A stretch of DNA of 10,113 nt from Cyclostephanos tholiformis (Eukaryota > Bacillariophyta > Thalassiosirophyceae > Thalassiosirales > Thalassiosiraceae), in assembly GCA_036939975.1 (NCBI GenBank), contig JALLPB010001376.1, positions 1 through 10,113 of the forward strand. Direction: 5' to 3'. Within the stretch, counting starts at the first letter, position 1, and the number at the start of each line of letters is the position of its first letter. The notes below the pieces were generated by a model. The model did no database searches and was not told where the DNA came from. It saw nothing but the letters and a program-made list of their open reading frames with translations. Shown in pieces: positions 1-5,805 of this stretch. The translations under genes and the position numbers were made by a program.

Positions 1-474
1 GTGTGTTATGCTGCTCAATGACTCATTCTTGTCTAGTTCTGGCAATTGTATTGCATGCAGAACCACCCCCTGATTGGCGGTGCACGATCTGGCCAGCATG
101 TTAACACTGCAGGTCTTGGTCACTGGACATGGTTTGCAATGCCTTGGCAGGCCCTTGTGGGATATGAACATGGCTGTTGATCCTGAATCGAAAAGCACTT
201 TCAGCAGGGTCTGAGACCCTTCTGCTGAGATGGTGTCGCACACCATGATGCTCAATGGTGCGAGCCTTGGTTTATTGGGCAGGGTTGCCAATATGTCCTT
301 CAGACTACTGGCATCCCCATCAGCTTCCAGTAAAAAATGGAAGGTGTACTCAACCATTGGTTTAGGTACATCACAGAAATGGAAGCAGACTGGACGTCTG
401 TCAATGTTTCCCATCAACTGCCTCTTTTCTCTGCGGTTGAGATGATGATCTAGATGGAGATTTAGATGCTTGCA
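1..474 (-). mobile_element. Ty3/Gypsy-like retroelement polyprotein fragment with retropepsin motif
   Basis: The minus strand is open without a stop from about 474 to the left edge. It encodes a hydrophobic strand followed by the aspartic-protease active-site motif, read as LLKVLFDSGSTAMFIS, with DSGST encoded at 175-189. In retropepsins the Asp of D-S/T-G is catalytic and the enzyme matures the Gag-Pol polyprotein. Here the protease would be one half of a homodimer. The motif is followed by a Cys/Lys-rich stretch and LPRHCKPC, and the frame then leaves the window, so reverse transcriptase and integrase would lie outside. The DSGST/FIS form fits Ty3/Gypsy protease better than Copia, whose motif is usually embedded as W-x-x-DSGA. 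The frame is closed upstream by TGA at 475-477 with no Met in between, so the N-terminal part is missing, frameshifted or spliced. An alternative frame from an ATG near 477 reads MMQASKSPSRSSSQPQRKEA, so a frameshift near 420-470 is possible. A domesticated protease gene is the alternative reading. Confidence 0.72.
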
Positions 475-685
475 TCATTGTTTTTTATGGCCGCTGAGGC
501 AACCATCTTTTATAGTTTAGTTGGGATGTGTTCCCAGCAAAAAGGATGGACGGGTTGTTGGTCTCAACTAACCTTTTTTAATTTAGTTTCTAAATTATTA
601 GCTACCATCATTCGAATGCCAATGGGTCTCCGTTGCCCATAATCTTGGCAGCCTCAGCCAGGAGGGCCACATCTCCATCGTCATC
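462..685 (-). pseudogene. Gag-like remnant peptides upstream of the retropepsin
   Basis: Two short minus-strand stretches read like ordinary protein but are separated by stops. Positions 608-685 give VALLAEAAKIMGNGDPLAFE, a helix-forming, charged peptide ending at TGA 608-610. Positions 462-506 give MVASAAIKNNDASI, ending at TAA 462-464. They lie directly upstream, in transcription order, of the retropepsin frame and on the same strand, where Gag belongs in a Gag-Pol element. No zinc knuckle is visible. The AT-rich repeat at 540-597 separates them, so it could be an insertion or a degraded spacer. The peptides could be chance open stretches; the Gag assignment is inferred from position only. 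Confidence 0.33.
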
Positions 686-843
686 CGATGGTGATTTATG
701 CGTCTTTCATTTTTGCGACAGTTGTTGTTTCTAGATGCAATTCTATTGCATGAAGAGATTAATGCAACTCTGTTGCGTGATGATAAAAAGGTGGGAGGAT
801 TGTTCATCTCAACTAATCTTTTATTAAAATTAGCTCCTAATTT
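540..843. repeat. Diverged two-copy repeat, each copy ending in a 3-nt-loop hairpin
   Basis: Copy 1 (540-597) and copy 2 (785-843) align along their length: AAAAGG, then a G-rich run, then TTGTT..TCTCAACTAA, then a T-rich tract. Each copy ends in an inverted repeat. In copy 1 it is AATTTAG-TTT-CTAAATT (580-596). In copy 2 it is AATTAG-CTC-CTAATT (828-842). The primary sequence of stem and loop differs while pairing is perfect in both, which suggests the fold is kept or is regenerated during copying. The copies are 245 bases apart in the same orientation and flank the Gag-like remnant and the hairpin pair at 735-778. Confidence 0.6.
735..778. repeat. Tandem pair of 7-bp hairpins with identical TCT loops
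   Basis: Hairpin 1 is ATGCAAT-TCT-ATTGCAT (735-751), a perfect 7-bp stem. Hairpin 2 is ATGCAAC-TCT-GTTGCGT (762-778), seven pairs of which one is T-G. The units start 27 bases apart and continue into a shared TGA. The innermost pair changed from T-A to C-G on both sides together, so pairing survived sequence change. No gene overlaps them. They lie between the two copies of the 540-843 repeat. Confidence 0.6.
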
Positions 844-2110
844 CTGGCTAGATAATTTTTGACCAAACCTCTTTTTTGTTCAGTCAATGGCAGAGGAATT
901 GCCTCTTTTGTCATCCAATAGTTTCTTTGACTCAGCAAAATAGGGTTGCATCTTCATTGTTGGCTCAACGACTTTGTGATTTTTCTTGGGAACAATGCAA
1001 TGGTTTGTTGTTGCCTTTTTTGGCAGGTGGAGCCATCACCATGATGAAATTGTGTCTTCACCATCATCCTTGCTCACAACCATTTTATCATCATCATGGC
1101 TTTTGTCATCACTATTTCTCCAGCAATGGTCGATGGCGTGCACTTCTTCATGCAGCTGATGCTTACAATCATCACGACTGACCTTTTCCTTGCACTGACT
1201 TGTTGCATTGTGCCCACGTTTTTTTTGACATTGTCATGCAATGATTGTCATCCTTGCGGCGCTTCTTGCACTCGCCCAAAGCCACGTGGTTACCCTTTTT
1301 TATTGTCGCATTCTACACATACGAATTGGTGGCCATGGTGGCCACAATCCCTCTCGTCATGATCATCATTGTTGTCATCGTCGTATCGTTGACGTTATCA
1401 TCACGGTGCTCTTTGCTTGCATTGCTGCAATTATTGCTCTTGCGCCTTGTCAAGACACTCATCAATCCTCACTCGCATCTCCAGGCGCTCTCCCTGGAGA
1501 CCAACGCTTCAAAAATAAGCTGATTGTTGCGATTGCCGCGGTCTCCATGTCCTGATCACCGTTTTTCATCATTGCTTCATGCAATCGATGGGGGGAACAA
1601 TCCTGCTCATTCTTGCCATGTTTGCTGCTCACACAGAGCGTCTCGGTGCTCTCTCTTGAGACCAGCGCCCAAAAAATATAATATAAAGTTGTTGCATGTG
1701 GTCTCTGCATCACTCGTTCTTCATCTCATGCATGTCCGGCACAAGCTTGTCTCGTTGTTGTCGCCTCGTGCAATCAATGGGCTCAATGCACTCATTGCTT
1801 CCCACTTGCATCTCTGAGTGCTCACTTTTGAGACCAGCACCCAAAAAATAAAGTTGGTTGTTGCATGCAGTCTCTGCATCGCTTGATCTCCTCATGCACG
1901 TCTCACGCTACAATGGCGGGGGCAATCATGATCATCATGATTGTGTCATTGCAATCATCATGCAATCATCTTGTTGCAATCCATCCTTGTGGTTGTCGTG
2001 CATTCTGCCCTCACAGATCCCCTTGCCATGCTTCACTTCATCACACAATAGGGGGGGCAATTGTGATGACTCCATTGTGATGTCTATTGCAATGGGGTGG
2101 CATTAGGCGC
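844..2110. other. Gene-free, ATTGC/GCAAT-rich low-information stretch
   Basis: No reading frame here looks like a real protein on either strand. Frames are short, change often and are rich in His, Cys and Leu because the DNA repeats the words CATCAT, TTGCA and GCAAT. By eye about twenty copies of GCAAT or ATTGC occur between 735 and 2095, several as immediate palindromes (ATTGCAAT near 1950 and 2086) or hairpins such as ATTGC-TTCAT-GCAAT (1571-1585). It lies on the upstream side of the minus-strand retroelement fragment, so it is probably decayed element sequence or its flank. Nothing in it proves that. Confidence 0.45.
1474..1905. repeat. Three diverged tandem copies of a ~165-base unit
   Basis: The shared anchor GAGACCA begins at 1497, 1658 and 1830, giving periods of 161 and 172 bases. 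In each copy it is preceded by a GCGCTC/GTGCTC-type run and followed by an A-rich stretch, a GTTGC/GTTGCATG-like word and a CTCTGCATC/GTCTCCATG word. The copies at 1658 and 1830 are the most alike, sharing CTTTTGAGACCAGC-like and CCCAAAAAATA segments; the copy at 1497 is the most diverged. On the minus strand the unit reads partly open, with peptides such as LYFLGAGLK in two copies, but every copy is broken by stops or shifts, so an old coding repeat is possible but unproven. Confidence 0.6.
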
Positions 2111-2115
2111 CACTG
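2106..2115 (-). other. Possible primer-binding site / LTR edge of the minus-strand retroelement
   Basis: On the plus strand GGCGCCA (2106-2112) is followed by C and then TGAGGCATCC. Read on the minus strand this is ...CCTCA, one base, then TGGCGCC. That is the order LTR end (CA), then a primer-binding site complementary to a tRNA 3' CCA end. Orientation and position fit the minus-strand Gag-Pol remnants. Only seven bases match a generic tRNA tail, GGCGCC is itself a palindrome, and the second LTR is not in the window, so this is weak. Confidence 0.18.
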
Positions 2116-2438
2116 AGGCATCCCAAAAACTTAAGCACTAGCACTTTCCTTCTTCAAAAAAAAAGGAACATCCCAAAACAAGGAAGGGGACAAGAAATTT
2201 GGCCCTATTTTTGTAGACCTTTTACCTGGAAGCACTCGTGCCATCTTGGCTTACAACGAGTCTTATTGTGGGGGGTTTTCTCTGTCCCAAAAAGGTAGAG
2301 CTGTAATTACAGTGTATTACCTTTTAGTGGGAGAAGTAAAGCAACAATCAAAAAGGTGAAGAGTGAATAATTATGAGCTTAGAATAATTAAGACTATCTA
2401 CATCATAGTCTGCAAAGAGATTCCCAGGGCAAAGGTGT
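2116..2438. other. Gene-free AT-rich stretch with one compound hairpin
   Basis: No plausible gene on either strand. The main structure is at 2290-2325: outer arms AAAAGGTA (2290-2297) and TACCTTTT (2318-2325) enclose the perfect 12-base palindrome CTGTAATTACAG (2301-2312). A direct repeat GAATAATTA occurs twice near 2366-2388. If the putative primer-binding site at 2106-2115 is real, this stretch would be LTR; otherwise its origin is unknown. Confidence 0.5.
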
Positions 2439-2693
2439 GGTAGGCATCTTGCCTTACCCCTTACTAAAACTCTACATAGAGAGGAGCTCTTACATAGCCT
2501 GGCCAGGGGTATGTAAGGAGAGTATTAGCTCTAATACCTTAGTAGTTGATCAGGCTACAAAGTACTAACTAATTATGGGCTCACTGATCACTACTGGGCT
2601 TGTGCCTCGGGACTGCATCAGCATGCAGGACATTCAGTCATGTGCATGACTGCCCTTCTTTATCTATGCATGCATACGGCTGGATACTGCAGT
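2439..2693. repeat. Cluster of short perfect and near-perfect inverted repeats
   Basis: Eight inverted repeats follow one another. GGTAGGCA/TGCCTTACC with a 3-base loop and one bulge (2439-2458). CTCTA-CA-TAGAG (2470-2481). CTTACATA/TATGTAAG enclosing CCTGGCCAGG (2489-2517). GTATTAG-CT-CTAATAC (2522-2537). AGTAGTTGATCA/TGATCACTACT around a 32-base loop with one bulge (2541-2595). CTGCAT-CAGC-ATGCAG (2613-2628). CAGTCATG-TG-CATGACTG (2635-2652). TATGCATGCATA (2665-2676), followed by ACTGCAGT (2686-2693). Stems differ in sequence, so this is not one repeat copied many times. It could be a structured RNA, a protein-binding array, or the product of a mutational process that makes palindromes. Confidence 0.65.
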
Positions 2694-2834
2694 GACAATG
2701 AAATTTCTAACGATAGTGATGATGATAGCGATGGTAGTGAAGAGGCTGACGTAGATGATAACTATGACAATCGCGATGGAGAAGACGACAGTATGATGAA
2801 GTTGGGTGGTGATGATTCTGACTATGATGTTTAA
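2640..2834 (+). CDS. Small acidic Asp/Ser-rich reading frame, doubtful
   Basis: From the first ATG at 2640 the frame gives 64 residues, and it is open without a Met back to about 2550. The first 20 residues are hydrophobic and Cys/His-containing. From residue 23 on it is strongly acidic (SDNEISNDSDDDSDGSEEAD, ending DDSDYDV). Such tails occur at the C-terminus of nuclear proteins, and the frame could be the last exon of a gene whose upstream part is not recognisable. Intron-like signals lie just upstream (donor GTATGTAAGG at 2509, TACTAAC at 2563-2569, CAG ending 2628), and splicing 2508 to 2629 keeps this frame open back to 2409. It may equally be a GAT-rich simple sequence. No family recognised. 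Confidence 0.25.
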   Translation: MCMTALLYLCMHTAGYCSDNEISNDSDDDSDGSEEADVDDNYDNRDGEDDSMMKLGGDDSDYDV

Positions 2835-2842
2835 GCTGCAGA

Positions 2843-2862
2843 TGCAAGATCTTAATCTTGCA
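2843..2862. repeat. Perfect 8-bp hairpin just after the acidic frame
   Basis: TGCAAGAT-CTTA-ATCTTGCA forms a perfect stem with a 4-base loop, beginning nine bases after the stop of the acidic frame at 2832-2834. No T-run follows, so a bacterial-type terminator is not implied. It is the outlying member of the hairpin cluster upstream. Confidence 0.6.
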
Positions 2863-3189
2863 CCTTTGACCTCCATAGTTTGATTTGACGGATGAGAATA
2901 ATATCACGCCCATTTTATCGATAAGGAGACCAAGACTTGTCATTTTAGAACTTTCAATAGGCGAGTTTTCCTACTTAGAGAGCCAATGAATGTTTTGGTT
3001 CCCAATGAAATTCCCGCCAGACAGTACGTATCCTCATCGCATTCTCGGCAGAAATGCACATATGAAGTGAATGCATGTAACAAAATAATAGCATTGTACT
3101 GTGTTTACAAATGCAGGTATAATTGATGATCAATAGTTTTTCGATGATGAGATGTCGAAAAAAAAGGCTCGTATTACACATGCGGTCCT
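2863..3189. other. Gene-free 3' flank of the membrane-protein gene
   Basis: No credible coding frame. It lies directly downstream of the stop of the minus-strand membrane-protein gene, so part of it should be that gene's 3' untranslated region. It contains TTTTTCGA (3137-3144) paired with TCGAAAAA (3155-3162) across a 10-base loop, 28-53 bases beyond the stop codon. On the minus strand this could act in 3' end formation, but no canonical signal proves it. Confidence 0.4.
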
Positions 3190-5120
3190 CTAGTCCAGTT
3201 GCGATTTCAAGGAATGATGCCACACGCCATCGTCGCCATCAACCGGCAGGGCGGACCAAGCCCGATGCAGCTTGAGAGGAGAGGGACGATCCTCCATCGT
3301 CACCTTTGATGAGTCGCTGCCCTTCCGCATCAGGTGATGCCTCAATCGCTGCGATTGTCTCCTCTGTTGCTTCGTGTAATATGTTTCCCTCCTCGGCTTG
3401 TATTGGCCGTGCCTTGGAGGCGAGGGCGGGAGGACCATCGTCTCATCGTCCTCGTCCCGCCCTTCTACTGGACAATCCTCGAGTTTATCTCTCCCCAGCG
3501 ACGATCGAGGACGGGACGCCGCCGAATTTAAATGCCCTGCCAATTCAAGCCGTCTCTGCTCCTCGTCATCCTCCTCATGAGATTCTTCGCGGCGATTTTC
3601 CTCCTCCCGCCTACTTCGTCTTTGAAGTCCCGCTCGCGTTCGACGAACGATCGACTCTAGCGCATCTTGAGTCAGGTGACCCAACGTCGCGGTGAATCCC
3701 GACTCTGTGGAGTGAAAAGGAAAAGAGGGTTCAGCGGCGCCGACGAACATGCGCGAAAAAGAGCATGCGCAAAAAGACACAACTCACTCCCTGCGAATCC
3801 AACGAATAAGGGCGTTAATGTCAATCCCCAGATCGACGCGAGGAAGGATACCATCAGGAATTTCGTCATCGACGGTATCCTTTGAAGCGACGCCATGCCC
3901 ACGAAGGATCCGACGGCGAAGCCATCGAACAATGCCGGTATAACTCGTTCGTCATAATAATGCCGACGCGCATGCATCGCGGGGTAACAGTAAGCGAGGA
4001 GCATGCTCGATAGGGCGTACAATGCCGGCACCAATACGTTATTCAGCGGAGGTCCACTCGTCGTCGGTTGAGGAGGAGGAGGGAGCGGGTGGGAGATATT
4101 AATTAGGGACGATGTATCCTCCCCATTATCGTTAACGCGCGACGACGACGACGACGACGACGACGACGGCGATGACGACGAGGATAATAATCGTCGACGC
4201 TCGTGTAGCAAGCGCGTCCCCCCCGATAACATCCCTAGATAAAGCGATGCCAATACGTGACAAATCGCGACCGTCAAATCCGTCATGTCCCACCACTCGG
4301 CGTCGCGATATTCAACGAATCCGCCATAATACCTATCCCAATTCACCACCCCCAGCGGACCGTATATGAATAGCATCACGACGTTCATGCCCAAGAACGT
4401 CGTGGTTCCCAATCGTCCGGCATATCCCGATAGGAATTTGCGTTTCGATCCATCAATGACGCAATGCCACAATAATACCGTCGCGACGGTCAGGATCAGC
4501 AGCCAGAGGTAATTCATCGTGTCCGTCGCCGTAGTCGCCTCTACCTCCATTCCCTCCATTCCCTCCTCCTCCTCCTCCTCCTCCTCCTCCTCCTCCGCCA
4601 AATACGATCCGATGACGTTCTGCCCGCCCACGAACGCCCCAAGAGACGCGCATATTATCACCTCGGTACTCGAATCGATCGGCGTCATCCCGACGCCTGA
4701 CATCGAAATCGTCGCCATCGCGCCGACGAGCGATATCATCGTCATGATCGAGACATGAACGTTGGCATTCCCGACGTTAACGTACGAATACGTCATCGTG
4801 GCGGATGCGTAAACGACTAGGAATTTATTAAGCGTCATCATAGCGATCGTCCGACGACGGGATGATGCCCCGCGCCACGGCATCCAAGAAGTCGTCGTCG
4901 TCGTCGTCGTACGATGTCGCGCATTCTCGTCCCCCCCATCGATATCGTTGATATGGTCGTAGTCCTCGCTCGAAATGGATCGAATCGACGATGGCGACGA
5001 TAACGACGATGACGGAGTATATCCCGCTTCCCCCCCTCCCGCCGCCCCAACATCGGCCATCACGCCACCCATCGTCCCCCGAGACTTGGTTTTATTCGAC
5101 GAGGGAGGCGTCGACGTCAT
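3190..5120 (-). CDS. Polytopic membrane protein with internal duplication, two exons (complement join 3190-3704, 3788-5120)
   Basis: The family is not recognised; a transporter-like membrane role is inferred from topology. The joined product has 615 residues. ATG at 5120 is the first Met after an in-frame TAA upstream; the stop is at 3190-3192. Residues 1-96 are a hydrophilic Ser/Thr-rich N-terminus without a signal peptide. About nine hydrophobic segments follow, near 97-114, 120-141, 152-170, 203-221, 236-255, 281-299, 361-380, 394-412 and 420-440. Two halves match: LGAFVGG (160-166) with VGSFVGM (403-409), and FLSGYAGRLGTTTFLG (229-244) with LFVGFAGKSGFTATLG (438-453). The poly-Glu loop (176-186) sits inside the first half and accounts for its greater spacing. 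A Ser/Pro-rich loop spans 311-358. Residues 455-615 form a long charged tail, probably soluble. The second half's motif is completed only by splicing. Unspliced, the frame ends at 3672 after a non-membrane tail, which is less likely. Confidence 0.82.
3705..3787 (-). other. 83-base GT-AG spliceosomal intron
   Basis: On the minus strand the donor GTGAGT starts at 3787. A pyrimidine-rich tract (CTTTTCCTTTTCACTCC) leads to the acceptor CACAG ending at 3705. Exon 1 ends with one base of a codon and exon 2 supplies two, making AAG (Lys445) and keeping phase. The joined motif GFAGKSGFTATLG matches GYAGRLGTTTFLG earlier in the same protein. Read unspliced, the frame stays open to 3672, so intron retention would give a 482-residue product lacking the charged tail. 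Confidence 0.85.
4141..4168. repeat. (GAC)n microsatellite encoding a Ser run
   Basis: A run of nine GAC units lies within exon 1 of the membrane-protein gene. On the coding strand it reads as TCG, giving a run of nine Ser in a predicted loop (about residues 319-327). Its in-frame position suits length change without frameshift. Confidence 0.85.
4562..4596. repeat. (CCT)n microsatellite encoding a Glu run
   Basis: Eleven to twelve CCT/TCC units read on the coding strand as GAG, giving eleven consecutive Glu (residues 176-186) in the loop between two membrane segments. The matching loop in the second half of the protein lacks it, so it looks like a later expansion. Confidence 0.88.
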
Positions 5121-5300
5121 CGCCGAATCCCCGCCGACGATGCCGACGACGACGACGACGACGACGATGCGATTTTAAACGTTCTATCTTCGATGATGAC
5201 GTTGGCCGATATGTCCTTGTACTTATCTACTCTCTATATTATAATATATTTTATTCCCCACCTCTTCTCTGGAACTTGATGTCGATGGGAACTTGATATT
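5121..5300 (-). promoter_or_regulatory. 5' untranslated region and likely core promoter of the membrane-protein gene
   Basis: A GTC/CGT run (5141-5167 on the plus strand) lies 20-50 bases before the ATG and would be in the leader. The in-frame TAA just upstream of that run shows it is untranslated. An A/T-only block around 5234-5252 (TATATTATAATATATTTTA on the plus strand), 115-130 bases before the ATG, is the best candidate for a TATA-like or nucleosome-free core. The direct repeat GGAACTTGAT occurs at 5271-5280 and 5288-5297. No initiator is assignable by eye. Confidence 0.35.
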
Positions 5301-5702
5301 TGATACAATAATATTATGCGATGCCCCCCCATGGCTGCTCGGGGGGGGAGGGCGGCGGGTAGCGGGCGCGCTCTTACATAATGGGAAGCGGAGGAGGGAG
5401 GACGGTGATGTTCTTGATGATCCAAACGTTCTTCGATGTGTGTGAGTACGATGATAGACTTCTTCGATTTTTTGTGTGTGAGAGTGGGGGGGCGGGCGGG
5501 GGGGCGGGGGGGGGCGGGGTCGGGATCACCACGCACAGGCGCGCCGCAGCGAGCATAATATTGGGCTTTTTTGGCGGGAAGCTAAAAACTCAATTTTTCT
5601 TTCTCGCCGCCGCAAAGAGGGAAAAACAACACACACCTAAAAAAATAATAGATCCATAAACTAGATATATAATCGATGTGTCCGATGATGGTCAGCACGG
5701 TG
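5301..5702. other. Gene-free stretch with strong G-tracts
   Basis: Frames here are Gly/Pro-rich artefacts of G runs and give no recognisable protein on either strand. G-rich blocks lie at 5339-5366 and 5486-5519. The remainder (about 5570-5690) is AT-rich with A-runs and nothing recognisable. Confidence 0.5.
5486..5519 (+). other. G-quadruplex candidate
   Basis: A 34-base tract is made only of G with four single C interruptions, giving blocks of 7, 3, 7, 9 and 4 G. This satisfies the usual four-tract, short-loop G4 pattern on the plus strand several times over. It lies roughly 370 bases upstream of the membrane-protein gene start, a place where a G4 could affect transcription or replication. 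Confidence 0.75.
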
Positions 5703-5721
5703 GATGCCATTCGCTGGCATC
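5703..5721. repeat. Perfect 7-bp hairpin with TTCGC loop
   Basis: GATGCCA (5703-5709), loop TTCGC, TGGCATC (5715-5721). It abuts the left TTAA of the inverted-repeat element that follows. Confidence 0.6.
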
Positions 5722-5805
5722 TTAATAATCCTTTAGCCATTTTTTAAGGGGACTTGCGCAACAAACTAAAGAAGCCCTGATCCAGATTGGCTAAAGGATT
5801 TTTAA
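5722..5805. mobile_element. MITE-like 84-base inverted-repeat element bounded by TTAA
   Basis: The left end TTAATAATCCTTTAGCCA (5722-5739) and the right end TGGCTAAAGGATTTTTAA (5788-5805) are inverted repeats matching at 17 of 18 positions. The outermost four bases are TTAA on both sides, the target duplicated by piggyBac-type transposases. The 48-base core has no coding capacity. The ends do not begin with the CCC typical of piggyBac, so a different transposase or a plain foldback sequence is possible. No related transposase is in the window. Confidence 0.45.

Noticed and set aside
876..1817. Several overlapping plus-strand open frames of 80-104 codons
   Set aside because: They are His/Cys/Leu-rich products of CAT and TTGC words, overlap each other in all frames and have no recognisable domain.
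735..2862. CRISPR-like or bacterial attenuator interpretation of the repeated hairpins
   Set aside because: There are no regularly spaced identical repeats, and the spliced gene and retroelement indicate a eukaryotic nuclear setting.
3306..3695. Plus-strand 129-codon open frame
   Set aside because: It is antisense to exon 2 of the membrane-protein gene, where the minus-strand frame is supported by splice phase and motif continuity.
4453..5053. Alternative minus-strand frames rich in Gly or Arg
   Set aside because: They are out-of-frame shadows of exon 1 caused by trinucleotide runs.
5381..5659. Plus-strand 92-codon Gly-rich open frame through the G-tracts
   Set aside because: The residues mirror the G-run composition and no motif or hydrophobic pattern is kept; it is a low-complexity artefact.
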